Made by a program: the position numbers and the translations under genes. From Trypanosoma brucei gambiense DAL972 (Eukaryota; Euglenozoa; Kinetoplastea; Trypanosomatida; Trypanosomatidae): DNA of 64,000 nt. Location of the stretch: NCBI RefSeq assembly GCF_000210295.1, contig NC_026742.1, positions 1,550,001 to 1,614,000 of the forward strand. The letters run 5' to 3'. Under the pieces are notes generated by a model, which searched no databases, was not told the origin of the DNA, and saw only the letters and a program-made list of their open reading frames with translations. Position 1 is the stretch's first letter. The number at the start of each line of letters is the position of its first letter. Below, piece after piece: positions 11,201 through 19,301 of this stretch.

Positions 11201-11461
11201 TCTGCAACTAAGGATACGTGTGGTGACGATGATGATGAAGGGAGTGATGAAGAAGGCGTGCTCTTCGAAAAGGAGGCGGATAACATGTTTGCCGAGGGTT
11301 CGTTGCTTGCCTTTCTTGCAACCGTAATTACACGGGAGGGGGCTGACTGCGTGCCGGTTTTTTCGGTGTACACTGAACTAGTGAACGTTTCGGAACGGTG
11401 CGGTAACCCGGCGGTCATGTACGGTGCGCTGCTGGATGAGCCGTTGCCATGTGGCGCCTGA
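5201..11461 (+). CDS. THADA/Trm732-like HEAT-repeat protein (DUF2428)
   Basis: A 2086-residue, almost wholly helical protein. Two stretches identify the family. RRSQGLPHALLAVL, at about nt 9070-9115, matches the THADA signature RRSAG(L/I)P. GFDDPSWGIRNSSLMLFSA, at about nt 9391-9447 (residues 1398-1416), matches the DUF2428 core (WxVRNxxxxLFSA). The length is close to human THADA (about 1950 aa). In yeast the homologue Trm732 is the partner of the methyltransferase Trm7 for 2'-O-methylation of nucleotide 32 in the tRNA anticodon loop, so a tRNA-modification cofactor is the best inferred role, in the cytoplasm. An acidic run lies near the C-terminus (GDDDDEGSDEEG, nt 11222-11257). Start chosen at the first ATG. 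Family assignment is firm; the role is by homology. Confidence 0.85.
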   Translation: MSNEYTTAARLQQHHLSSGSASMDMCVYSKLLEGSSTILQAINALTPLAPKAANIVEREIVNFMRAATPEHRVRCISQITGALREPAFYNQRHKRGCATFLHKLAVHFVFPLLLHSSVRYLHRALATLVRTVYVVSEDLELCFQEAFVTAHIKPWFRDGCRPSLLQHLDSTELSLLKDPIMNWVNCIDGTMCVAVPLFPAVFANTFFDVVPLLGDSLQWMVDNACAGCSQSECGKGNGGMLLGEDLSYVRYGIRVVTTYVHKFLHLLGDVLHEGEEQKVAEVQEDICKLFSSSLRMLSSAVFPKDVLNGAGLLVSSLLTIRTCDASFLLEICRYCGASEVRKESNFTSVADDDGCSKRWTEEYVREFVQLVCSSDPQHEILQRSFSRDSLRRIFYSFTANGRFALMKGLLAHLSTPLRGNIGSVGVLLKPVVPLLDNLSSYAASGRPLVAVYDVIIPAAISYCSALHVPDTRFMAIQTIDSVVRHLSSVFTCIADLLETTLEESVVEGTTRVVKRGVQRAGGVGLLIETDCKALSALCANTSGLMRALGEATEVIMGMWDDSTQHVAGPLYGAYSEILAVHSSVRRCKTLLSQGSGVPNQEVDALDVAETLHVILPIPNERRGKYHALLALLDVVQVPQFLLELRKHRAKCSKEGAADYCSAVTPDDVSEVDALCEFSRMLLGGAINPKVGSAAGEVFAKTANYIRLSSGTETETEKLFLGGVIEPLLKSIVVPGYCAPLHVEDATRISNIVTHMISPCLKRDESYLPTLLSRLATMVESGDCYFRLGQSIVEILHRARVAGRDVSTYIHPRSRLFKVVLSSLQSHSSELRYTALGLCVLTMKKAEPVHYWQCRLMEWYISTNMHSGGDSAAMRNLLEVYKKWAQRLVDSCASKCSNRRRKAEGNEASDQYRELVTKHFVRTVSYIAPHIGESVEWCRNLSLERRVTAMMIYSCLLRNSTEVFTDTQLHELQKQLLPETLVEGLLECLSSGWVKARECAFGILQTYCKYAASAVFSESRLGNPVAASDAKAGLSHARTYKKAEGEVLRYVLATYFTPAARKAASEDPQRECKRRLELVKLEIAALHGKFVGLCQLGTKKAYELVKLHPFHGSLSLCAALLSNVKEVCTTADGLQESCNQMLLCCNQALQNCSLLVGGEASGSANEGDVDVDCRGHAFDKGNPCEEASMRAVVNNTWLCIRTAAAAVERVVALVSIDSLDFKVVRGVCYVLVESLLRTKHNGVMRAVRGALKTIAVALLRSRDVTCHTLPSEILEFLLGPDGVTSVSVARMLRRSQGLPHALLAVLEAEDIGVPATLFPQAMKRLLHVATNAHSNEGGPDLCPPNGNDERRTPEADGEIRRSQRSNALNVLKFIFENKSFASRSVSHLEDAFWIAASGFDDPSWGIRNSSLMLFSAVLPRFVGEHPSTGGVGVNTSLHDIAIRAPRAVAFAYEELVKSFTNPSPSLGAFPLLQMLSMLAPDPPHVITKATTVNLEGNEQEQPDSQRIVNAVVRCGSSRNLMIRAACSVALTSLVPPTNLEGLFAEFCSALSASRTAANALHGVLLHLQQFHTFYVGTLRRHVKPRALSSSVTPTVQLLVSRLTVEGLTISQGNSAQEPVLSRACVRCPTIAATFFSVASDALYHATVGMKGIQKKDITDSVWSLVNIGVSTLHSILCTATPLYSLSRAYHAAVMENTTLFALLAVHYLSDITTHHGTHDALWVALRDVFACEASKIIMSHTMNHISYLMSKNWWSSEISVGVVKQFAVRMKCDLVHAALTMLRESLGDNRHVKGLSCLELLRMQSQLEFVVTMSKEGLMCLEAHSELFDAVEDLLLRRMNPSAKHFLRNADVHSWAIRFLGLRCTCHMPHNEAVLEIITHYCFPTVNVQTRLAVVDSLNDSFLAGVVTSPAAAATTSTFTKQRSVYLLVLLQLLFDDAYDVRTAACRVVSRLVLAAALPLDHTSCVIALVSLLRSYCSTGELSPVMVKQYLLKNTECCLSGSATKDTCGDDDDEGSDEEGVLFEKEADNMFAEGSLLAFLATVITREGADCVPVFSVYTELVNVSERCGNPAVMYGALLDEPLPCGA

Positions 11462-11896
11462 CATTACGATGTGACACGTAGCGTTGTTAATTTAATAAAG
11501 AGGTGCAGCGAGCATCTACACATTGTGAGAATCGATTAAGGAAGTGGCTCCTATGAGCCTCTGTACGATTTTTTACAAACAACTTTTTAACCGCTGTGGT
11601 ATGTGGCGTTACGATGGCTCTTGCATTTCCCTGTGCGGGGTGGAAGAATTGCAATGCCAACGCTATCCGTGTAGCGTGCGGATACCACAAAGTGGGCCAC
11701 ATTTGAATGTGTTCGGTGGTATTTTTACTAAAAGTTGTACAACGTACTTGATCGTAACTTCACGTACGTCCATCATCTGGTCCGTATGATTTTCTCCTGT
11801 ATATATTTTTTTCGTGGGGTTACATGGGATTTTATTACTAGAAACTGAGGGAAGTAAGTGGGTTTGGGGGAAGACATATCAAGTCTGAATTGGCAA
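11462..11896. other. Intergenic region with trans-splicing signals
   Basis: A T-rich tract at 11788-11813 is followed by the AG at 11840-11841, a likely acceptor for the RsmI-like gene with a 5' UTR of about 55 nt. A short open frame at 11544-11789 shows no protein-like character. Confidence 0.45.
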
Positions 11897-13153
11897 ATGT
11901 CTGTTTCTAGTCAAATAGGCATAAGGCGACACGCCTTGTTGCCCTTCATCGGGAGTGTTGCAGGCCGCCGTAACTTTCGAGGATGCCAATGGACTCATCA
12001 CAGTTGCCGCTTCATGTCGTCCTGCAACCCTCTTCGTGGGTCCTTCAAATATCGTCACAACAGAACACTCCCCGAAGATGCGGTTAATCCATTAACGACC
12101 CCAACAAACGTCGACGCGGGAGTTCTTCACGTTGTTTCCGTGCCTATTGGTAATTTGAAAGACTTTTCTATTCGTGCACTTGATGTACTTCGACAAGTGG
12201 ATTACATTGTAACGACGGACCGCCCTGCAACAAAGACACTCCTTGACCTTGTTCAAATTGAGTCCCAGGGCCGCTTAATTCATTATTCCCGTAGCAATCG
12301 CACGACAACGAAAGAGAAACTAGTTGAGCTCCTGTTGGGAGGAAGGAGGATGGCATTGGTGTGTACGAGCGGAACACCATGCGTGGGTGATGTAGGCGGT
12401 GAACTGGTGCGGGAGATGCAGGCTGAAGGTGTTCGTGTCGCGGCGGTACCCGGGTCATGCGCTCTGACATGTGCATTGGCTGTTGCTGGTGTCACAACTT
12501 CCCTTCACGAGGTTAGTGCGACTGCAGACACGAATCGGGCATGTGCTGCCAAGCGGCCGAGGATTGGCTCTCTCCGTGACGGTTCTTTTTACTTTGGAAA
12601 TGTGCTTCCGGAATCTCATGGTGAGCGGTTGCGGGTCCTTCGGACGGCTGTAGGAGAGGCAACTCACCCATGTGTTTTTTATGAGGTTCCCCGGCGTCTT
12701 TTGTCGGTTTTACAGGACATCGCACTCGTCCTTCCCAAACGACGCGTCGTACTAACACATGAACTGACAAAGGTAAATGAATCTATACATGCAGATGTTG
12801 CAGAAAAGCTACTGTCTTTTTATTCGCGACAGGAGGCGAATATGCTGCTTAAGAAGGGGCAACTTGTCCTGATCATCGATGGGCCGGATGAAAACGAAAT
12901 GCGGGAACGCTTAGAATGCGAAGCCCTAAAGCGACAGCGACTGCGGAGGAGTTTTGCATCGTTAACCGGACGCTGTGGTAACATGGAGGAGAAAAATACT
13001 CACGATGTGGGGAAGACTAAAAGAATGAGGTTGTGCCGTCGGTCCTTATTGCGCAAGAAGCGGCGTGAGGCGCTTATTTCAAGAATAGAAAAAGAACAAG
13101 AGAGAATACGAATGACAATGTTGATTAACCGTACGGACGCAACAAGAGATTAA
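11897..13153 (+). CDS. RsmI-type rRNA 2'-O-methyltransferase (SAM tetrapyrrole-methylase fold), probably mitochondrial
   Basis: A 418-residue protein starting at the first ATG; the frame is open a little upstream but has no earlier ATG. After about 75 basic, Ser/Arg-rich residues, which look like a mitochondrial presequence, comes the RsmI core. It has VVSVPIGNLKDFSIRALDVL (RsmI: PIGNLxDxxxRAxxxL), CTSGTPCVGDVGGELVRE (SDAGTPxxxDPG), VAAVPGSCALTCAL (PGPCAxxxAL), FYEVPRRLLSVLQDI (YESxHRLxxxLxDI) and LTHELTKVNESIH (LxRELTKxxExxxxG). Bacterial RsmI methylates the 2'-O of C1402 in 16S rRNA, in the decoding site. A role on the small mitoribosomal rRNA (9S) is therefore the inference. The last 75 residues are a basic Arg/Lys-rich tail not usual in the bacterial enzyme. 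Confidence 0.85.
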   Translation: MSVSSQIGIRRHALLPFIGSVAGRRNFRGCQWTHHSCRFMSSCNPLRGSFKYRHNRTLPEDAVNPLTTPTNVDAGVLHVVSVPIGNLKDFSIRALDVLRQVDYIVTTDRPATKTLLDLVQIESQGRLIHYSRSNRTTTKEKLVELLLGGRRMALVCTSGTPCVGDVGGELVREMQAEGVRVAAVPGSCALTCALAVAGVTTSLHEVSATADTNRACAAKRPRIGSLRDGSFYFGNVLPESHGERLRVLRTAVGEATHPCVFYEVPRRLLSVLQDIALVLPKRRVVLTHELTKVNESIHADVAEKLLSFYSRQEANMLLKKGQLVLIIDGPDENEMRERLECEALKRQRLRRSFASLTGRCGNMEEKNTHDVGKTKRMRLCRRSLLRKKRREALISRIEKEQERIRMTMLINRTDATRD

Positions 13154-13276
13154 GCCCTACCCACTAAGTTTAGGTATGGCTTGGGTATTTGTCTACACTG
13201 GCAACTATGATTGTAGTCTCTTTTTTTTTTTTCGTACACAAATACGCCCCGTTTCCTCGTCTTTGTTTTCACATTG

Positions 13277-13307
<31 letters not shown>

Positions 13308-13662
13308 GAGCGGTTAACAAGGGGCCAGCTACATATTATTGTTTCACGTCAGTGTACGTGATTGTCCTTCATTTTTGTCTCGAGTGTTTCGTACCTCGTT
13401 TCACTCACTTGAACGCATAAAAAGAATAATGCACATCAAGACTCCCCGCTTTGTATGTCATTCATATTTTGAAAAAAAAAAAGGAGAAGAGAATATAACC
13501 CTACACAAAGATTGAAGATAAGTTTTTATACATATATTTACTACCACATAAATTGTTGATATCATTACGAAGTGGCCTGTGGTGCAAACAACAGGAAACA
13601 CCTGTGGAAAGGCATAAAAATAACTGTTGTTACTTTCAGGAAGGGAAAAAAGACGGAAGATC
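13154..13662. other. Intergenic region with TA microsatellite
   Basis: It contains a T run near 13206-13232, a pure TA tract at 13281-13307 and an A run at 13474-13484. The AG at 13638-13639 (TTTCAG) is the closest splice acceptor to the 6PGDH start. No gene is seen. Confidence 0.5.
13281..13307. repeat. (TA)n microsatellite
   Basis: An uninterrupted TA dinucleotide tract of about 27 bases in the spacer upstream of 6PGDH. It is likely to vary in length between strains. Confidence 0.95.
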
Positions 13663-15102
13663 ATGTCAATGGATGTCGGTGTTGTCGGCCTCGGGGTGAT
13701 GGGTGCGAACCTGGCCTTGAACATTGCGGAGAAAGGGTTTAAAGTTGCTGTGTTCAACCGTACGTACTCTAAGAGCGAGGAATTCATGAAAGCGAATGCC
13801 TCTGCTCCATTTGCGGGTAATTTGAAGGCGTTTGAAACTATGGAGGCATTTGCAGCGTCACTCAAGAAACCTCGAAAGGCCCTCATCCTGGTGCAGGCGG
13901 GCGCGGCTACGGACTCAACAATTGAACAACTTAAGAAAGTGTTTGAGAAGGGAGATATCCTCGTTGATACCGGTAACGCGCATTTTAAGGATCAGGGACG
14001 CCGCGCCCAGCAGCTGGAGGCGGCAGGTCTCCGGTTTCTTGGGATGGGCATATCCGGGGGCGAGGAGGGTGCACGCAAAGGGCCAGCCTTTTTCCCTGGA
14101 GGGACGCTTAGTGTGTGGGAGGAAATACGACCAATTGTTGAGGCCGCCGCAGCTAAGGCAGATGATGGCCGGCCCTGTGTGACGATGAACGGCAGCGGCG
14201 GCGCGGGATCATGCGTGAAGATGTACCACAATTCGGGTGAATACGCCATTTTGCAAATCTGGGGTGAGGTTTTTGACATCCTTCGGGCAATGGGACTGAA
14301 CAACGATGAAGTTGCTGCCGTTCTTGAAGATTGGAAATCAAAGAACTTCTTGAAGTCTTATATGCTCGATATCTCAATTGCAGCCGCGCGGGCAAAGGAT
14401 AAGGATGGAAGTTATCTTACGGAGCACGTGATGGATCGTATTGGATCGAAGGGCACCGGCTTATGGTCCGCCCAAGAGGCTCTCGAGATTGGAGTCCCTG
14501 CGCCCAGTTTGAACATGGCTGTCGTATCGCGGCAGTTCACAATGTATAAAACTGAGCGTCAAGCGAATGCCAGCAATGCACCCGGTATTACTCAATCCCC
14601 TGGATACACTCTCAAAAACAAAAGCCCCAGTGGGCCCGAAATTAAGCAGCTCTACGACTCTGTGTGCATTGCCATTATCTCATGCTACGCTCAAATGTTT
14701 CAGTGCCTGCGTGAGATGGACAAGGTGCATAACTTCGGACTCAATCTTCCAGCTACCATTGCAACTTTCCGCGCCGGTTGCATTTTGCAGGGCTACCTTT
14801 TAAAACCCATGACTGAGGCATTCGAAAAGAATCCCAACATTAGCAATCTCATGTGTGCATTCCAAACCGAGATCAGGGCAGGACTACAGAATTACCGCGA
14901 TATGGTGGCACTTATCACATCAAAGTTGGAAGTGTCCATTCCTGTGCTGTCAGCCTCCCTCAATTACGTTACTGCGATGTTTACGCCAACACTCAAGTAT
15001 GGGCAACTTGTGTCGTTGCAGCGGGATGTGTTCGGTCGGCACGGCTACGAAAGGGTGGATAAAGACGGCCGCGAATCATTCCAATGGCCTGAGTTGCAAT
15101 AA
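13663..15102 (+). CDS. gnd: 6-phosphogluconate dehydrogenase, decarboxylating
   Basis: A 479-residue enzyme of the oxidative pentose phosphate pathway. It converts 6-phosphogluconate and NADP+ to ribulose 5-phosphate, CO2 and NADPH. The start is the first ATG (MSMDVGVVGLG). The N-terminal Rossmann motif GLGVMGANLALN spans about residues 9-20. The substrate-site segment SGGAGSCVKMYHNSGEYA carries the catalytic Lys (about residue 186), the His-Asn pair and the Glu. The family signature DRIGSKGTGLW is present, and the C-terminal helical dimerisation domain is complete. Length and sequence agree with the T. brucei enzyme whose structure is known. I see no clear C-terminal glycosomal signal (the end is PELQ). 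Confidence 0.98.
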   Translation: MSMDVGVVGLGVMGANLALNIAEKGFKVAVFNRTYSKSEEFMKANASAPFAGNLKAFETMEAFAASLKKPRKALILVQAGAATDSTIEQLKKVFEKGDILVDTGNAHFKDQGRRAQQLEAAGLRFLGMGISGGEEGARKGPAFFPGGTLSVWEEIRPIVEAAAAKADDGRPCVTMNGSGGAGSCVKMYHNSGEYAILQIWGEVFDILRAMGLNNDEVAAVLEDWKSKNFLKSYMLDISIAAARAKDKDGSYLTEHVMDRIGSKGTGLWSAQEALEIGVPAPSLNMAVVSRQFTMYKTERQANASNAPGITQSPGYTLKNKSPSGPEIKQLYDSVCIAIISCYAQMFQCLREMDKVHNFGLNLPATIATFRAGCILQGYLLKPMTEAFEKNPNISNLMCAFQTEIRAGLQNYRDMVALITSKLEVSIPVLSASLNYVTAMFTPTLKYGQLVSLQRDVFGRHGYERVDKDGRESFQWPELQ

Positions 15103-16125
15103 CATACTTTGCCTCATATTCTCTTCGTCCTTTCCTCTGTTCTATTAACAGAAATCTACGATGTGACATGGAGCGATTGTGTGATACGGGGGTTGATCGG
15201 ATGTACACGCGCGTATTTTCATACACAATTTGTCGTGCAACAACCTCGTGGAACAACCGAAAGGGAAAAGGAGAGAGACAAAAGGTGTCGAAGGGGGAAC
15301 GGAAAAAATGTGCGTGTGGGCAAGGCGGATGTGCAAAAGGTAGCTGAATAGCGGAAGGGGAGAGGAGGGTTGTGGTTTATTGTTATACTGGTGCAAAAGT
15401 TGGGAGGGAGAAGAGTGACACTGGGGTTCTTTCTTTTTCTTTTTTCAATGCTCTGAAGCACCTTCCGCCTTCTCACTTCGCCGATGTCGTGCACATCATA
15501 AACCCCTTTTGAGTAATTAACTTTTTATTTTGCCGTGGGAAAGTACTGTGTGGCGCTGATTTTTCTTTTACCATTACAATTTATTATATTATTTTGAAAA
15601 AAAAAACGCCTGGTGAATTTTCTAACGACATGTTTGTTTAGTTTGTCTTTTTCCAACACTATTTGGAGTACTTTGTTTATGCCCCTCCAGCATATGCATG
15701 TTCTCTGCTACGATTTTTTTCTTCACCGCCACTTTATGTAGCAAACACGTTTCACTTCACTTTCCTTCCATTTTCTTGTCTATTCTTCCCTTTCCTCACT
15801 TTCTTTGATGTATGCCATGTGGTTTGTATTTTCTACCCAAGGCACAATATGGGCGGTGATTCTCTTAATTTAAAGCGGCCGAATATAAGGCGGCTGGGCC
15901 CCTTCGAAAATTCGACGCTCTGTTACTTTCTTTTTTCACGTTACACCTCGGTTAAAATACAAGAAAATAACAGTGACAACAACAACTTCCCAGCGTTAAG
16001 GTGGGGCAACGAACATTACACATCGATAATCATTTGCTACCTGCAGCGCATTCGCACGGGGCGTTCAATCGTTTTCGCTTTCCCCTTTAAGTGGTAACCA
16101 ATAGGGACGATTAGGTGCTAGTTTG
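15103..16125. other. Intergenic region, pyrimidine-rich
   Basis: Spacer with GA-rich stretches at 15250-15420 and pyrimidine-rich stretches at 15700-15830 and 15915-15940 that could serve trans-splicing of the carrier gene. A 144-codon frame at 15663-16097 without convincing protein character is not called. Confidence 0.5.
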
Positions 16126-17118
16126 ATGGATGCAACACTTCACGATAAAAGCACGCGGCAAAACACTGCACCAACCTGTCTATCCAAAGCGGAGACAAAA
16201 CCATCGATTCATGCGGCGGCGGGTCTCCTTGGTGCCTCCATATCAACGGCAATGTTTTATCCACTAGACGCTCTTCGCACGCAAATGCACGTTTGTAAAG
16301 GAGGAGACGTCAACCAACTCTCATCGCTGCGTCAGGTTATTCGACAAAAGGGGTTGCGAAGATTATACGCAGGTTTCGCTGTATCTGTCACCTCCTATGG
16401 TATCGGGTGGGGAGCTTACATGGCCGTCTTTAAATCTGTACAGCAGAACCTATCTGCGTACGTTTCGAGTAATCAAATAGGCGGAGGCAGTGGGAGCGCT
16501 AAAAGCGGCAGTGTGACAGCTGGGTGTAACGTTTTGAGTGGTTGCGCCGCTGCCATAACAACTGGAACTGTTGTTACGCCACTTTGTGTTATAAGGACTC
16601 GACAGCAACTGTTCGATGGGAGCAATGGCGCCAAACCACAGAACTGCTGGCAGGGATTTAAGGCAATAGTAGAAAACGAGGGATGTGGCGCCCTCATGCG
16701 GGGCATGATACCCCAGATTCTGATTATGGGAAATACCATCATCCAAATGGCCATTTATGAGGAGCTTCGGCATTACATTGTGGAACAGAAAATTCAACCC
16801 ACTTCTTTTGATGTGGCATTGATATCTTCTGTTTCTAAAGCTGTGGCATCAGCTCTGTTCAACCCGATTGAAGTTGTGAGGACTCGCTTGCAGGACAAGC
16901 GTAATTGCACCTCCCCTGAGTACCGTTCCATGACCGTGGGATTGCGTACCATTTGGCGCACGGAAGGAATTCGTGGCCTTTACAGGGGCGTTTGGGTGAA
17001 TCTTTGCCGTGTCGTTCCGACAACATCGGTGTCTTTTATTTTGTACGAGAAGTTCCTAGCGATACTTTCACATCACAACGCGCGTAGGGCGGCGTGTCTT
17101 CCCCTGGTGGCAGACTGA
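16126..17118 (+). CDS. Mitochondrial carrier family (SLC25) protein
   Basis: A 330-residue protein of typical carrier length, with three repeats of two membrane helices each. The signature motifs are YPLDALRTQ (about residues 45-53), TPLCVIRTR (about 150-158) and NPIEVVRTR (about 246-254). Each repeat also has a glycine-containing second half (LRRLYAGF, CGALMRGM, IRGLYRG). The last helix, with VPTTSVSFILYEKF, recalls the folate/FAD/NAD/pyrimidine-nucleotide branch (SLC25A32-like), but the substrate cannot be assigned from this. The second motif has Cys where an acidic residue is normal. Expected location is the mitochondrial inner membrane. The start is the first ATG, one codon after an in-frame TTG. 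Confidence 0.9.
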   Translation: MDATLHDKSTRQNTAPTCLSKAETKPSIHAAAGLLGASISTAMFYPLDALRTQMHVCKGGDVNQLSSLRQVIRQKGLRRLYAGFAVSVTSYGIGWGAYMAVFKSVQQNLSAYVSSNQIGGGSGSAKSGSVTAGCNVLSGCAAAITTGTVVTPLCVIRTRQQLFDGSNGAKPQNCWQGFKAIVENEGCGALMRGMIPQILIMGNTIIQMAIYEELRHYIVEQKIQPTSFDVALISSVSKAVASALFNPIEVVRTRLQDKRNCTSPEYRSMTVGLRTIWRTEGIRGLYRGVWVNLCRVVPTTSVSFILYEKFLAILSHHNARRAACLPLVAD

Positions 17119-18206
17119 TGGAAGAGTGAACGTTTGCGTGTTTGTATTTGTGTGCTTGTTTGCGTGTATGTGTGTAAGAACAATACTCCCACTGTAATTG
17201 TGCGGGGTTGCCCTGTAATTGAAGGTTTGTGTGTGTGTGTGTGTCTAGTACTTATCTATAATATTGTGAAGAAATAAACTGTAAGTTTATGTGGAGGGGA
17301 ACAGTTTGTTTTCCACCCTGTTTTGCGGTTGTGCAGGTGCTTCAGTTGTTCGCAATTCAGCATTTTCGAGATCGCGTGCACACGTATATACATAAATATG
17401 GCAGTGATGCGCACTCAGTTCAGTGCTACAAGTAGGGCTACAGGCGTAAAGTATTGTACTAAAATTACATTTGATAAAACTGTGTACATGTGCAGGTGCA
17501 AGGGGGAAAAAAGGAAGAGTAAGTGCGTCTTCATTAGTTTATCCTAGTTTTTTTGTTTTGTCCTTACTTATCTTTATTTCTTTCTTTTCTGGAACGTGTT
17601 GCCACATTGTGGATTTCTTGAGGGTTCCAGGGAAGACTGATAAGTCGAGTGTATGTTTGCAGAAACGTAAAGCCTACGGGGCCATCGACACCGTAAAGTG
17701 GGAAAGAAAGAAGGCAAGGAGATATAGTGACTGATCGTACTTGAAGGTTGACAAATCAGAGCGGACGAGGAGTATACTAATCGAGACTGGTAATGTTGTG
17801 GCGTCAGTTGCGTACCAGATGCTTAACCTGTATTTCTTCACTCCGCGTCGAACCGTTTCTGCGCGCATCCATGCGTATTTGTAAAGACGTTTTTATTCGC
17901 CTCCTTCCTCCTTTTTTTTTTTCGAAAACATCAATAGCTCCCTTGGTTCCAGCAGGCTGTGTAGACTTGCATATATACACATCTAAATAGGTCAATATAT
18001 ACACAATTTACGTATAGGGAGGAAGGAAGGGAAAGGAGGGACGGGAGGGTGATCGGTTAAAACGAGATAGGGGAATTTGTCGACAAAAAAGGAAATAAAC
18101 AGGGAGTCGGCAGTGTATTGAACGTGCGTGTTTGTGGTGTGTTTAGGACTGAATTGTAGCCATACGCGCACGTACATATACGCATATATATACATACATT
18201 TCTCCC
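17119..18206. other. Intergenic region
   Basis: GT-rich just after the carrier stop, including a GT dinucleotide run at about 17226-17244, then mixed AT-rich DNA with a T run near 17909-17922 and ATAT-rich DNA at 18170-18200. Trans-splicing signals for TRAPPC5 probably lie here. No gene is supported. Confidence 0.5.
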
Positions 18207-18815
18207 ATGCTCAACAGGGACGGTACCAGGAGCAACCGATCATCTGTGCGGTTGACCAGCGATGAGGGGAAGGTATCCCTTTCTGCATTTAGTTTTCTCT
18301 TCTCGGAGCTGTGCACTCGGGCCCATAGCACACCGACAAAGGCACGGGATATAGAGGAAATTGAACAGCGGTTGACGAGCCTCGGTGCAATTGTTGGTGC
18401 CAAGTTAATGATGCTATCCTCCCTTAAGGATCCTCTTGAGCTGCAGCGGAGACCTACAACAATTGACGAAGCTCTGAAGTTGCTGCAAGAGAAGTTCTGG
18501 ACCAGATGGTTTGGCAAGACAGCGAATGACCTGCAGCAGGAGGGCGAATCGACTCGCTACTTTCTCGTTGACAGTAATCCAATGGTGCTGCAGCATGTTT
18601 ATCCGTCTCCTGAGTATATGGATAGTGAAGGGCAATGGAGCATTAATTACGCTAGTTTTATGGGTGGCATCGTTGAAGGAGCGTTAAGGGCTGTTGGGTT
18701 TGACGCCGATGTGCTCACATATCACCACCCGGAACCCGACAAGCCACAACAATCCATTTTTGCCATTTCCTTTGCCCAGCATGTACACGACCGAGAAAGG
18801 AGAATACGTGACTGA
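18207..18815 (+). CDS. TRAPPC5: TRAPP complex subunit TRAPPC5/Trs31 (Bet3 family)
   Basis: A 202-residue protein. The Bet3-like fold of the TRAPPC5 branch is recognised from FSFLFSELCTRAHSTPTKA (family: FSELVQYxQ), IEQRLTSLGAIVGAKLM (LxxLGxxVGxR), LLQEKFWTRWFGKTANDLQQ (FxKxxxWKxLFGKxADxLE), FLVDSNPMVLQHVYPSPEY, and SINYASFMGGIVEGALRAVGF (LNCASFxAGIVExxL). TRAPP acts as a tether and Rab exchange factor in ER-to-Golgi and Golgi traffic. Length agrees with the family (about 190 aa). It starts at the first ATG. No membrane segment. Confidence 0.9.
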   Translation: MLNRDGTRSNRSSVRLTSDEGKVSLSAFSFLFSELCTRAHSTPTKARDIEEIEQRLTSLGAIVGAKLMMLSSLKDPLELQRRPTTIDEALKLLQEKFWTRWFGKTANDLQQEGESTRYFLVDSNPMVLQHVYPSPEYMDSEGQWSINYASFMGGIVEGALRAVGFDADVLTYHHPEPDKPQQSIFAISFAQHVHDRERRIRD

Positions 18816-19301
18816 ACAGAAATACAAGAGGCTCTCCTTTCCTTCGCGGTTCTGCCGAACGTGTTTAGAGCAGAGCGTAGGCGACTGCGTCGGCATACAT
18901 ATGTATGTATATATCACATACGTTGGTTGCGGCCTCTGCACTTCCTTGGCATTCGCATGCAGTTGTCCAAGAGTGCGTTTGTGTGATGCATCTGCGTGGG
19001 TTGCATCGTTTTTTTTGTTTTGCTTCACGTGTTTTTTTTACTGCTGCTGCCAGTGATGTCCGTTGTTGTTGCTGTTACCGTTCGTTCGCAGGTGTTTTTG
19101 TTCTTGTGTTTCTGTGTGCTGGTCATATTCTTATGGTGTCTGCAGCTTTCTATTCTTCAGTTCGGTGATATGGTTTGTAATTGCAGTGATGCGTATTTGT
19201 CTCCCCGCCCTAATTTCTTTTTTGGTACCGTCCTTTTACAACGATTCTCGCACCGGCAAAACGTGTTTATTCGTTAATATTAGCCCACCGAGAGCGGTTG
19301 G
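18816..19301. other. Intergenic region with trans-splicing signals
   Basis: A pyrimidine tract at 19006-19050 is followed by the AG at 19052-19053, a candidate acceptor for the next gene. Several short frames here are T-rich artefacts. Confidence 0.5.

Noticed and set aside
15663..16097. 144-codon frame before the carrier gene
   Set aside because: It has no early ATG, is Phe/Ser-rich from pyrimidine-rich DNA, and probably covers the splice tract and 5' UTR.
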